64,000 nt of DNA from Sulfitobacter sp. LCG007 (GTDB lineage: Bacteria > Pseudomonadota > Alphaproteobacteria > Rhodobacterales > Rhodobacteraceae). A model generated the notes under the pieces. The model worked only from the letters and a program-made list of their open reading frames with translations, was not told the DNA's origin and did no database searches. The DNA is taken from contig NZ_CP161805.1 of assembly GCF_040801785.1 (NCBI RefSeq), forward strand, positions 1,922,001 through 1,986,000. Direction: 5' to 3'. The position numbers and the translations under genes are program-made. Below, one piece after another: positions 9,042 through 17,347 of the stretch. How positions within the stretch are numbered: the first letter of the stretch is position 1; every line of letters starts with the position of its first letter.

Positions 9042-9626
9042 CTACCCTCCGACGGCGCGGCGCACCAGGTCCCAGTAGCGTGCCTCCACCTCGGCGAGAC
9101 TGAGCCGTCCGCCGTCCCGGAACCAGGTCGTGACACCGGTCAGCATGGCGATGACCGCAAGTGTCGCGATCCTGCTGTCTTCGATCTCGAACGCGCCCGA
9201 GGCGGTGCCTGCCTGCAGGATCGCCTCGAGCCGATCCTCGTAGCGCCGCCGCAGCGTCTCGATCCGGGCGAAATTCTCGGGCGTGAGGTTGCGCAGTTCC
9301 ATGTAGGCCACGAAGACCGCATCGGGGCGGTCGCTGTGAAAATGGATATGAAAGCGCACGAACCGCTCGAGCGACGCCCGGGGATCTTCCGCATCCGCCT
9401 CGGGCAACGCCGCCAGCAGCTCTGTCAGATGCGCGGTCATCAGGTCGGCCAGCAGGCTCTGCTTGTCGGGCGTGTAATTGTAGAGCGCGCCTGCCTGGAC
9501 GCCCACTTCCCGCGCGATCTGGCGCATGGAGACCGCGGCATACCCGTCGCGCGCGAAGAGCCGCTGGGCCGCTGCGCGCACGCGCGGTCCGGTGATGTCG
9601 GAATGCGATCCGGTTGTCCGTGCCAT
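9042..9626 (-). CDS. TetR/AcrR family transcriptional regulator
   Basis: A 194-aa repressor. The N-terminal helix-turn-helix (about residues 18-62) reads AAQRLFARDGYAAVSMRQIA, then REVGVQAGALYNYTPDKQSLL, the standard TetR DNA-binding domain. The helical C-terminal part (about 80-194) would bind an unknown ligand. ATG at 9626 lies 15 bases from a 6-bp inverted repeat that fits a TetR operator, so autorepression is likely. The small lipoprotein gene beginning at 9735 is divergent and may share control. The target genes are not evident. Confidence 0.9.
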   Translation of the reverse strand: MARTTGSHSDITGPRVRAAAQRLFARDGYAAVSMRQIAREVGVQAGALYNYTPDKQSLLADLMTAHLTELLAALPEADAEDPRASLERFVRFHIHFHSDRPDAVFVAYMELRNLTPENFARIETLRRRYEDRLEAILQAGTASGAFEIEDSRIATLAVIAMLTGVTTWFRDGGRLSLAEVEARYWDLVRRAVGG

Positions 9627-9640
9627 GCGCGGCAGAATAA

Positions 9641-9656
9641 CTGAACGGGTGTTCAG
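9641..9656. promoter_or_regulatory. Palindromic operator, probably for the TetR regulator
   Basis: CTGAAC and GTTCAG form a perfect 6-bp inverted repeat with a 4-bp spacer, just upstream of the TetR start codon. The TGAAC...GTTCA core resembles known TetR/AcrR-family operators. Its position fits autoregulation and possible control of the divergent lipoprotein gene. Confidence 0.6.
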
Positions 9657-9734
9657 ATCAACGCCCGCCATTGGCCGGCTTGTGCAGATCGACGGCATCG
9701 GGCAAGACGGTGTGCACCAGACCGGAGATCGCGC

Positions 9735-10028
9735 ATGCATATCCTGCCAGCTCTCTGCCGCGCCGCTGGCCTCGCGGCCTTGCTTGCCGGATGCGAGGCC
9801 CCGCTGACAGATGCGACCATTTCGCCCGCGGCCGAGGCGTCCGACTATCCGGCGCTCGTGCCCCTCGACCCCCTTGTCGCCCGGATGGATGCGGTCCAGA
9901 TCGACGCACCTGCCACGCAGACCGCGCTTCAATCCCGCGTCGGGGCGCTTCGGTCGCGCGCGGACGCCCTGCGGCAGGAAGGGTTGAGCGCGGCTGACCG
10001 TGACCGCCTCGAAATCGACCCGGGCTGA
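9735..10028 (+). CDS. Small predicted lipoprotein
   Basis: A 97-aa protein with a lipoprotein signal: a hydrophobic stretch ends in the lipobox LAGC, with Cys20 as the predicted lipidated residue. The mature part of about 77 residues is polar. A C-terminal segment (about 55-92) rich in Ala, Arg, Leu and Gln looks helical or coiled-coil (LQSRVGALRSRADALRQEGLSA). I do not recognise the family; similar short lipoproteins with a heptad-like tail are common near hom in this group. Function unknown. It is divergent from the TetR gene and 94 bases before hom. Confidence 0.7.
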   Translation: MHILPALCRAAGLAALLAGCEAPLTDATISPAAEASDYPALVPLDPLVARMDAVQIDAPATQTALQSRVGALRSRADALRQEGLSAADRDRLEIDPG

Positions 10029-10122
10029 GAACATCCGGGCCATGCCGCGCTGGCGCGTTGCGCCCGGCTTTCGAAGCCGCTAGAGGGACAGCGCATTCCA
10101 GACGAGCCCGGAGGACGAGCCC

Positions 10123-11412
10123 ATGACCGACACACCGCTTCGCCTTGCAATCGCGGGTCTCGGGACGGTGGGCATGGGCGTGGTGCGTATCCTGCGCCAG
10201 CACCCCGACATGCTGGCCGCGCGCTGCGGACGCCCCATCGATCTGGTCGCCGTCTCCGCGCGCAGCAGGGACAAGGATCGCGGCATTCCGCTGAACGCCT
10301 ACGCCTGGGAGGACGACCCCACGGCCCTTGCGGCACGTGACGATGTCGACGTCTTCGTCGAGCTGATCGGTGGCGACAACGGTCCCGCCAAAGCCGCGGT
10401 CGAGATTGCCCTGAAGACCGGCAAGCATGTCGTCACCGCCAACAAGGCCCTCCTTGCCCATCACGGACAGGTGCTGGCCGAAGCGGCCGAGGCCGCGGGC
10501 CTTGCGCTGCGCTACGAGGCCGCGGTGGCGGGCGGTATTCCCGTCATCAAGAGCCTTGGCGAGGGTCTGGCCGGCAATGAGATCACCCGCGTGATGGGTG
10601 TGATGAACGGCACCTGCAACTATATCCTGACCCGGATGGAGAGCGCGGGTCTGACCTACGACGCCGCCTTCGCCGAGGCCGATGGCCTCGGGTATCTCGA
10701 GGCCGATCCGCAGCTCGACGTCGGCGGCATCGACGCCGCCCACAAGCTTGCCCTGCTTGCGTCGCTGGCTTTCGGAACCCGCGTCGATTTCGACGGCATC
10801 GCGCTGGAAGGCATCGGGCGCATCAGTATCGACGACATACGCGCGGCGGGCGACATGGGCTACCGGATCAAGCTGCTGGGCGTCGCGCGGATGACGGGCC
10901 GGGGCCTTGAACAGCGGATGCAACCCTGCCTCGTGCCCTCGACCTCTCCCCTGGGCCAGCTCGAGGGCGGCACGAACATGGTGGTGATCGAAGGCGACGC
11001 CGTGGGCCAGATTGTCCTGCGCGGCCCGGGCGCCGGCGCCGGGCCGACGGCCAGCGCGGTGCTTTCCGATATCTGCGACATCGCCTGCGGCCGGGGCGGG
11101 CCCGTCTTCGGTCGTCCCGCAAAGACCCTCGCGGAGGCCTCGCGCGCCTTGTCCCAGACGCCCGCGCCCTACTATCTGCGCATGCGGCTGGACGACAAGC
11201 CGGGCGCTCTGGCCAAGATCGCCAAGGTGCTCGGAGAGGCCGGCGTGTCGATCGACCGGATGCGCCAGTATGGCCGCCACGAGACGTCGGCGCCGGTGCT
11301 GATGGTGACCCACAAGACCGCCCAGGCAGCCCTGAACGAGGCGCTGGAGGCGATGTCCGGGACGGGCGTGCTGGCCAGCGATCCGGTGGCCCTGCGCATC
11401 GAGGAAGTCTGA
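10123..11412 (+). CDS. hom: Homoserine dehydrogenase
   Basis: Reduces aspartate semialdehyde to homoserine with NAD(P)H, the branch point to threonine, methionine and isoleucine. 429 aa, a usual length. The Rossmann motif GLGTVGMG is at residues 12-19, and the catalytic-domain signature GGIPVIKSLGEGLAGNEI near 135. The segment GLGYLEADPQLDVGGIDAAHKLALL contains the conserved Asp and Lys. A C-terminal ACT domain (about 350-425, YYLRMRLDDKPGALAKIAKVLGEAGVSIDRM) suggests threonine feedback control. Followed on the same strand by glpX and recJ, a conserved order in alphaproteobacteria. Confidence 0.97.
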   Translation: MTDTPLRLAIAGLGTVGMGVVRILRQHPDMLAARCGRPIDLVAVSARSRDKDRGIPLNAYAWEDDPTALAARDDVDVFVELIGGDNGPAKAAVEIALKTGKHVVTANKALLAHHGQVLAEAAEAAGLALRYEAAVAGGIPVIKSLGEGLAGNEITRVMGVMNGTCNYILTRMESAGLTYDAAFAEADGLGYLEADPQLDVGGIDAAHKLALLASLAFGTRVDFDGIALEGIGRISIDDIRAAGDMGYRIKLLGVARMTGRGLEQRMQPCLVPSTSPLGQLEGGTNMVVIEGDAVGQIVLRGPGAGAGPTASAVLSDICDIACGRGGPVFGRPAKTLAEASRALSQTPAPYYLRMRLDDKPGALAKIAKVLGEAGVSIDRMRQYGRHETSAPVLMVTHKTAQAALNEALEAMSGTGVLASDPVALRIEEV

Positions 11413-11566
11413 ATCCGCGCCTCGCACGCGGGCCGCGTTCCCGATTCCCGCGCGGGCCGATCCCGCCGGTTCCGGGTTACGGCGAGGTTTAGCGCAATCT
11501 TCTTGTGATCGCATGCGCCGCCCCGTAACACGAAGCCGACAGGATCACAGACAAAGGATTTCGACC

Positions 11567-12538
11567 ATGGCCGAACGCGACGCCGTATTCCAGGACCGCC
11601 TGCTGTCTCTCGGTCTCGCCCGGGTTTCCGAGGCAGCCGCCCTCGCCTCGGCGCGCCTTGTGGGCCATGGCGACGAGAAGGCTGCGGATCAGGCCGCGGT
11701 CAATGCCATGCGCACCCAGCTCAACCTGCTCGACATCGCCGGCGTCGTGGTCATCGGCGAGGGCGAGCGCGACGAGGCCCCGATGCTCTACATCGGTGAG
11801 GAAGTCGGCACCGGGAACGGTCCGGGCGTCGACATCGCGCTCGACCCTCTCGAGGGAACGACGCTGACGGCCAAGGACATGCCCAATGCCCTCACGGTCA
11901 TCGCCATGGGGCCCCGCGGCTCGATGCTGCATGCGCCGGATGTCTATATGGACAAGCTCGCCATCGGTCCGGGGTTCGAAAAGGACACCGTTACCCTCGA
12001 CATGAGCCCCGCCGAACGCGTGCGGGCGCTGGCGAAGGCCAAGAACTGCGAATGCTCGGACATAACCGTGTGCATTCTCGAGCGTCCGCGCCATGAACAG
12101 ATGATCGCCGAAGTGCGCGAGGTCGGCGCCTCGATCCGCCTGATCACCGATGGCGACGTGGCCGGCGTCATGCATTGCGCCGAGCCCGACACCGGCATCG
12201 ACATGTACATGGGGTCCGGCGGCGCGCCGGAAGGGGTTCTTGCCGCCGCGGCGCTCAAGTGCATGGGCGGACAGATCTACGGGCGGCTGCTGTTTCGCAA
12301 CGACGACGAACGCGCGCGGGCGACGAAGGCCGGAATCGAAGATTTCGACCGCGTCTATTCCCGCGACGACATGGTGACCCAGGACGTAATCTTCGCCGCC
12401 ACCGGCGTGACGGGCGGCAGCATGCTTCCCGGCGTGAAGCGCGAACCGGGCTGGCTGACCACCGAGACGCTGCTGATGCGGTCCAAGACCGGCTCGGTGC
12501 GGCGCATGAGCTATCGCACGCCGGTCAACACTGTCTGA
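11567..12538 (+). CDS. glpX: Fructose-1,6-bisphosphatase, class II
   Basis: Hydrolyses fructose 1,6-bisphosphate to fructose 6-phosphate in gluconeogenesis; GlpX is metal-dependent and lithium-sensitive in its family. 323 aa. Conserved signatures are VVVIGEGERDEAPMLYIGEEVG (about 61-82), DIALDPLEGTTLTAKDMPN and GSGGAPEGVLAAAALKCMGG, the metal and phosphate sites. ATG at 11567 gives the standard MAERDAVFQDRLLSLGLARV start; the frame is open 18 codons further up but without homology. It lies between hom and recJ, with 58 bases to the recJ start. Confidence 0.96.
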   Translation: MAERDAVFQDRLLSLGLARVSEAAALASARLVGHGDEKAADQAAVNAMRTQLNLLDIAGVVVIGEGERDEAPMLYIGEEVGTGNGPGVDIALDPLEGTTLTAKDMPNALTVIAMGPRGSMLHAPDVYMDKLAIGPGFEKDTVTLDMSPAERVRALAKAKNCECSDITVCILERPRHEQMIAEVREVGASIRLITDGDVAGVMHCAEPDTGIDMYMGSGGAPEGVLAAAALKCMGGQIYGRLLFRNDDERARATKAGIEDFDRVYSRDDMVTQDVIFAATGVTGGSMLPGVKREPGWLTTETLLMRSKTGSVRRMSYRTPVNTV

Positions 12539-12596
12539 AACCGACGTGGCGGGCGATTCCGCCAACGTTCCTGACCTGCACGGACGGAGGGGCCGC

Positions 12597-14336
12597 GTGA
12601 GCTTTCTGGGCGTCGAGCAATCTCTGACGGGCCGGCGCTGGATCGGACCCGGCGTCGAGGTCGAGCGCGCCGCGGAAATGCTCGTGCAGCGCGCGGGATT
12701 GCCGCTTGCGGTGGCCCAGGTGCTGGCGCGGCGCGCGGTGGCCCCCGAAGACGCCGAGGCCTTCCTCGCCCCTTCGCTGCGCGACACGCTGCCCGATCCA
12801 CGCAGCCTGCGGGACATGGAGCGCGCCGCAGCCCGGTTCCTGACGGCCCTTGCCAAACGCGAGCGCATCGCCGTCTTCGCCGACTACGACGTGGACGGCG
12901 GCGCCTCGGCCGCGCTGCTGCTGGTATGGCTGCGCGAGATGGGCCATGCCGCCACGCTCTACATCCCGGATCGCATCGACGAGGGGTACGGGCCCAATGT
13001 GGCAGCGATGGAAATGCTTTCCGCCGGGCATGACCTGATCGTCTGCGTCGACTGCGGCACGCTCTCGCATGCGCCCATCGCAGCGGCCTCGGCGGCGGAT
13101 GTCATCGTGCTCGACCACCACCTCGGGGCCGAGTCGCTGCCCCCGGCGCTTGCCGTCGTAAATCCCAACCGGCAGGACGAGGACGGCGAGTTGGGCCATT
13201 TCTGCGCCGCGGGCGTGGTCTTCCTGATGCTGGTGGAAGCGGGCCGGCAGCTGCGCGAGAGCGGCCGGCGCGGGCCCGATCTGATGGCGATGCTCGACCT
13301 CGTGGCGCTGGCCACGGTCGCCGATGTCGCTCCGCTTGTGGGGGCGAACCGCGCCTTCGTCCGCCAGGGACTGCGTATCATGGCGCAGCGCGAGCGCCCG
13401 GGGCTTGCCGCACTTGCCGACATATCCCGTCTCGATTGCGCGCCAACCTCCTATCATCTCGGGTTCCTGCTGGGTCCAAGGGTGAATGCCGGCGGCCGGA
13501 TTGGGGCGGCCGATCTCGGCGCGCGGCTGCTCGCGACGCAGGACCCGCAGGAGGCCGCGGCGCTCGCCGAACGGCTCGACAGGCTGAACACGGAACGCCG
13601 CGACATCGAGGCCAGCGTGCGCGCCTCGGCTCAGGCGCAGGCCGAGACGCGCGGTTTCGACAAGGCGCTGGTCTGGGCCGCCGGGGACGGTTGGCACCCC
13701 GGCGTCGTCGGCATCGTCGCCGCCCGTCTCAAGGAAGCCGCGAACCGCCCCGCCGTCGTCATCGGTGTGGAAAACGGCATCGGGAAGGGATCGGGGCGCT
13801 CGGTCGCGGGGATCGACCTGGGCGCCGCCATCCACCGCCTTGTCGGCGAAGGTCTCCTGCTGGCCGGGGGCGGTCACAAGATGGCCGCGGGGCTGACCGT
13901 GGCCGAGGACCGGATCGAGCCCGCCATGGCGCGGCTGGAAGAACTGCTGTCGCGCCAGGGCGCCCATCTCGCAGGGGCTGCGGACCTCAAGCTCGACGGG
14001 ATGTTGATGCCCCGCGCAGCCAGTATCGAACTGGCCGAGATGATCGATCGCGCCGGCCCCTTCGGCGCCGGTGCCCCTGCCCCGCGCTACGCCTTCGCCG
14101 ACATGGCCATTCGCCACGCGCAGCGCATCGGAGAGAACCACCTCAGGCTGCGTGCCGGGGACGACGAGGGCACGGTGATCGAGGCGATTGCCTTCGGCGC
14201 TTTCGACAGCCCCCTGGGCCCGGCAATCGAGGCCCATGGCGGCGCCCGTTTCCACCTCGCCGGCCGGCTCGAGATCAACACATGGCGCGGACGCCGCAGC
14301 GTTCAGCTGCGCCTCGAGGATGCCGCCCCCGCCTGA
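12597..14336 (+). CDS. recJ: Single-stranded-DNA-specific exonuclease RecJ
   Basis: 5'-3' ssDNA exonuclease acting with RecQ in RecF-pathway repair and with mismatch repair. 579 aa. The DHH phosphoesterase motifs are complete: AVFADYDVDGGASAALL (motif I), VCVDCGTL (motif II) and VLDHHLGAE (motif III). The DHHA1 domain reads LLLAGGGHKMAAGLTV, and an OB-like domain ends the protein. GTG at 12597 is preferred because ACGGAGGGG precedes it at good spacing; another GTG at 12546 would add 17 residues. It is the last gene of the hom-glpX-recJ set. Confidence 0.95.
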   Translation: MSFLGVEQSLTGRRWIGPGVEVERAAEMLVQRAGLPLAVAQVLARRAVAPEDAEAFLAPSLRDTLPDPRSLRDMERAAARFLTALAKRERIAVFADYDVDGGASAALLLVWLREMGHAATLYIPDRIDEGYGPNVAAMEMLSAGHDLIVCVDCGTLSHAPIAAASAADVIVLDHHLGAESLPPALAVVNPNRQDEDGELGHFCAAGVVFLMLVEAGRQLRESGRRGPDLMAMLDLVALATVADVAPLVGANRAFVRQGLRIMAQRERPGLAALADISRLDCAPTSYHLGFLLGPRVNAGGRIGAADLGARLLATQDPQEAAALAERLDRLNTERRDIEASVRASAQAQAETRGFDKALVWAAGDGWHPGVVGIVAARLKEAANRPAVVIGVENGIGKGSGRSVAGIDLGAAIHRLVGEGLLLAGGGHKMAAGLTVAEDRIEPAMARLEELLSRQGAHLAGAADLKLDGMLMPRAASIELAEMIDRAGPFGAGAPAPRYAFADMAIRHAQRIGENHLRLRAGDDEGTVIEAIAFGAFDSPLGPAIEAHGGARFHLAGRLEINTWRGRRSVQLRLEDAAPA

Positions 14337-14381
14337 TCCCCGCGCGCGCGGAAAATCTGAATGCCGCCGGGTTTTTTCCTC

Positions 14382-14410
14382 TTGCACCCGTCCGAGCGAT
14401 TGCCTAATCA
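14382..14410 (+). promoter_or_regulatory. Promoter of tRNA-Glu
   Basis: TTGCAC at 14382-14387, a 17-base spacer and TAATCA at 14405-14410. The tRNA starts 17 bases further on, which fits a start a few bases upstream of the mature 5' end. Confidence 0.65.
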
Positions 14411-14426
14411 ACCGCTCACCGACAGT

Positions 14427-14501
14427 GGCCCGTTCGTCTATCGGTTAGGACGCCAGGTTTTCAACCTGGAAAGAGGGGTTCGATTCCCCTACGGGCTGCC
14501 A
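14427..14501 (+). tRNA. tRNA-Glu (anticodon TTC)
   Basis: A full cloverleaf. The acceptor arm GGCCCGT pairs with ACGGGCT (first pair G-U, as usual in alphaproteobacterial tRNA-Glu). The anticodon stem CCAGG/CCTGG carries the loop TTTTCAA (anticodon TTC at 14460-14462). The T arm is AGGGG-TTCGATT-CCCCT, and CCA is encoded at the 3' end. The direct neighbour upstream is recJ. Confidence 0.97.
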
Positions 14502-14695
14502 CTTATCCATGTAAGTCGTTGAATTTTTTAGCGATACGGTCATGGCGGACATTCCCACGACAGAATTGCGTGAATCTGCCGTCACAGCGTCGCAGGACGC
14601 GGGGCTTCGAGCGCGAGGTGGCGGAACTCCACGTCCGTCCGGGGAAAGGGGAACCTCGGTCATCGCCCTATTCTCGCGACCGAAGCGATCAGGTA

Positions 14696-15448
14696 TCAAA
14701 CGCGCACGATAGCCTGACCGCGGTCGTGCAGCACAGCGGCGTCCGTGCCGAAGACGGTGCGCAGGAGCGCCTCGTCCAGGATCTTGACGGGTGCGCCGCA
14801 AGGGCCCAGCCGCCCGCCTGCCAGAGTGACCATGTGGTCGGCATAGGCGGCGGCATAATTGATGTCATGCAGCACGACCACCACCGTGCGCCCGTGGTCC
14901 TCGGCCAGCGTACGCAGGGTCCGCATCAGCGACCGGCTGGCGGCGATATCGAGGTTGTTCAGCGGCTCGTCGAGCAGGACCACCTCGGTATCCTGGGCAA
15001 AGACCATGGCGACAAAGGCGCGCTGCCGCTGTCCGCCGGACAGTCTGTCAAGCGATCGGTCCGCCAACGCGCCGAGCTGGAAGGTCTCGATGGCGCGTGC
15101 GACATGGTCCCGGTCCCCGGGTCCCGGGCGGCCGAGGTGGTGCGGGTATCGCCCGAAGCTGACGAGCTCGGCCACCGTCAGGCGCGGCGCCACCTCGGTC
15201 GTCTGCGGCAGGATCGCCAGCCGCCGGGCGAGGTCCCGGCTTGGCGTACGGGTGATGTCCAGCCCGGCGACCTCGATCCGGCCCTTCTGCAGCGGTATAA
15301 GCCGCGCGACGAGGCTCAGAAGCGTGGACTTGCCCGCGCCGTTCGGTCCCACCAGCGCCGTCACCCCGCCGGTCGGGATCTCGAGCGTCACGTCGCTCAG
15401 GATCGGCGCATCGCCGTAGATGTGAGAGACATCGCGGATCGAGATCAT
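14696..15448 (-). CDS. Siderophore ABC transporter ATP-binding protein (FecE/FepC type, YclP/VctC-like)
   Basis: A 250-aa ATPase for ferric-siderophore import. Walker A GPNGAGKST is near residue 36, signature LSGGQRQRAFVAMVFAQDT near 136, and Walker B EVVLLDEPLNNLDI near 156. The switch histidine lies in VVVVLHDINYAAAYADHMV, a segment characteristic of iron-chelate ATPases. The D-loop NNLDIAAS with LMRTLRTLAEDHGRTV is typical of the FatE/YclP/VctC branch. ATG at 15448 overlaps the preceding permease by four bases (ATGA). It is the last gene of the four-gene operon read leftwards from 18238. Confidence 0.92.
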   Translation of the reverse strand: MISIRDVSHIYGDAPILSDVTLEIPTGGVTALVGPNGAGKSTLLSLVARLIPLQKGRIEVAGLDITRTPSRDLARRLAILPQTTEVAPRLTVAELVSFGRYPHHLGRPGPGDRDHVARAIETFQLGALADRSLDRLSGGQRQRAFVAMVFAQDTEVVLLDEPLNNLDIAASRSLMRTLRTLAEDHGRTVVVVLHDINYAAAYADHMVTLAGGRLGPCGAPVKILDEALLRTVFGTDAAVLHDRGQAIVRV

Positions 15449-16389
15449 GGTCGCAGGCTCCCCAGCAGCAGCAGGATGAAGACCGCCCCGCCGACCACGT
15501 CGACGATCACGGAAAGGGGTGTGGAGAGCTGGAGCACCCGCTCGAGGATGGTCTGCCCGCCCACCAGCGTGATCATCGACACCAGCGCGGCGCAGGGCAG
15601 CAGGACGGCGTGGTACGGCACGGGCGTCAGCACGTGGGCGATGGCCGCGACGATCAGGCCAAGGAAGACGACCGGCCCGACGAAGGCGGTGGAGACCGAG
15701 ACCAGAACCGCCACCACCACCAGCACCTGCAGATACCCCCGGCGCGGGTCCTCGCCGAGGTTGATCGCCGCGTCGCGCCCCAGCGACAGCACGTCCAGCC
15801 GGTGCCGCATCTGCCAGGCGGCGGCCAGTGCCAGCAGGGTCAGCAGCGCCGCGACGGGAAGGATGTCGGTATCGATGGCATTGAAGCGCGCATAGCTCGC
15901 GACCTGAATGACCGAGAACTCGTTTGGGTCGATCATCCGTTGCAGGAGCCCGTTCCCGGCGCGGAACAGGCCCGACAGGATCACTCCGGTCAGGATCATG
16001 CGGATCAGATCCTGGCGCGTCTCCAGCAGCAGCGTGCCGAAAAGCAGCAGGGAGGCGGCGACCATGATCAGGCTGGTGAGGCCGAAGACCAGCAGCGGCG
16101 GCAGGTCGGCCAGGGCGAAGCCGCCGATCATGTAGACGGTAGCGGTGATCAGCAGGACGTAGAGCCAGTCGAACCCCATGATCGCCGGCGTCAGGAGGCG
16201 GTTGTTGGTGATCGTCTGGAACAGCACCGTCGCCGTGCTGACCGAAGCGCCGACCAGCAGCAGCGCCGCCAGCTTGGGCGCCCGGAAGGGCAGGATGAAA
16301 TCCCACCCGGCCCGCGCGCCGAGCGTCAGGTAGCCGAGGCAGCAGAGCGCCAGCACCCCGGCGAGGAGGGCGAGCGTCCTAGCGTGCAT
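15445..16389 (-). CDS. Siderophore ABC transporter permease (FecCD family, second subunit; YclO/VctG-like)
   Basis: A 314-aa membrane protein with eight to ten hydrophobic segments. FecCD signatures include LLVGASVSTATVLFQTITNNRLLTPAIMGFD near residue 45 (the FecCD permease consensus with NPL replaced by NRLLTP). A loop SLGRDAAINLGEDPRRGYLQ near 200 contacts the ATPase, and FVGPVVFLGLIVAAIAHVL lies near 238. ATG at 16389 overlaps the preceding permease by 11 bases; the open frame further up is spurious. It pairs with the other permease to form the iron-chelate channel. Confidence 0.92.
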   Translation of the reverse strand: MHARTLALLAGVLALCCLGYLTLGARAGWDFILPFRAPKLAALLLVGASVSTATVLFQTITNNRLLTPAIMGFDWLYVLLITATVYMIGGFALADLPPLLVFGLTSLIMVAASLLLFGTLLLETRQDLIRMILTGVILSGLFRAGNGLLQRMIDPNEFSVIQVASYARFNAIDTDILPVAALLTLLALAAAWQMRHRLDVLSLGRDAAINLGEDPRRGYLQVLVVVAVLVSVSTAFVGPVVFLGLIVAAIAHVLTPVPYHAVLLPCAALVSMITLVGGQTILERVLQLSTPLSVIVDVVGGAVFILLLLGSLRP

Positions 16390-17344
16390 GTCGCGGCCGG
16401 GCGTAGAGCAGGACAAGGAAGAACACCGCGCCCAGCACGCCGAAGATCGTGCCCACCGGCACCTCGAACGGATGTCGCACCAGCCGCGCGGCAATGTCCG
16501 AGGCCAGCACCAGCCCCGCCCCCGTCAGCGCCACCAGCGGCAGGGTCCGCCGCAGGTTGTCGCCGTAGCGGCGCGAGACGATGTTTGGCACCAGCAGCCC
16601 GACGAAGGGGATCATCCCTACCGTCACCACGGTCAGCGAGACGACCACCGCCACCGCCAGCAGGGCCAGTCCCATGACCTGCCCGTAGTCCAGCCCCAGG
16701 CTGACCGCCATGCTGCGCCCCAACCCGGCGATGGCAAGCTGGTCCGCGATCAGGTAGAGCGCGGCCCCCACCGCTGCGGCGATCCACAGCAGCTCGTAGC
16801 GCCCCAGCAGGACCCCGGAGAATTCGCCCGACACCCAGGTCTGGATGTATTGCATCATGTCGTACTGGTAGGCGATGAAGGTCATGCCGGCCTCGAGCAG
16901 CCCGCCGTAGACCAGCCCGATCAGCGGCACCAGCAGCGGCTGCGTCGGCGGCAGGCGCCGCACGATGGCAAGGAACAGGAAAGTCGCCGCCAGTGCCGTG
17001 AGGGTGGCGAAAACCATGCGCACCACCAGCGGCGCGCCGGGGATCAGGAAGCTGGCGATGAGAATGCCGAGCGCCGCCCCCTGTCCGGTGCCGATGGTCA
17101 TCGGCTCGACGAAGCGGTTGCGCAGGATCACCTGCATGACGGCGCCCGCGACGGCCAGCATCGCGCCGGTGATCAGCACCGCCAGCGTGCGCGGCGCGCG
17201 GCTGCTGGCGATCAGGGCCAGGCCACCGGGCTCGCCGAACGCCTGGGCGGGGGTCAGGTCGATCACGCCGGTGAAGATCGACCAGACCGAGAGCGCCGCG
17301 ACAAGGACCAGCCCGATCCGGAAGGCTCTGCCGGGCGACGCCAA
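16379..17344 (-). CDS. Siderophore ABC transporter permease (FecCD family, first subunit; YclN/VctD-like)
   Basis: A 321-aa BtuC/FecCD-fold permease. Hallmarks are AVAGAVMQVILRNRFVEPMTIGTGQGAALGIL near residue 65, GRSMAVSLGLDYGQVMGLALLA near 205 (coupling helices), and MIPFVGLLVPNIVSRRYGDNLRRTLP near 240. VRHPFEVPVGTIFGVLGAVFFLVLL forms the C-terminal end. Three bases separate its start from the stop of the binding-protein gene and it overlaps the second permease by 11 bases, so the four genes form one operon. Confidence 0.93.
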   Translation of the reverse strand: MASPGRAFRIGLVLVAALSVWSIFTGVIDLTPAQAFGEPGGLALIASSRAPRTLAVLITGAMLAVAGAVMQVILRNRFVEPMTIGTGQGAALGILIASFLIPGAPLVVRMVFATLTALAATFLFLAIVRRLPPTQPLLVPLIGLVYGGLLEAGMTFIAYQYDMMQYIQTWVSGEFSGVLLGRYELLWIAAAVGAALYLIADQLAIAGLGRSMAVSLGLDYGQVMGLALLAVAVVVSLTVVTVGMIPFVGLLVPNIVSRRYGDNLRRTLPLVALTGAGLVLASDIAARLVRHPFEVPVGTIFGVLGAVFFLVLLYARPRHAR

Positions 17345-17347
17345 GCC

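Noticed and set aside
9658-11514. Long reverse-strand frame (618 codons) opposite hom
   Set aside because: Antisense shadow of hom and the lipoprotein; composition is non-protein-like.
12525-14411. 628-codon reverse frame opposite recJ
   Set aside because: Same reason; the forward frame has complete RecJ motifs.
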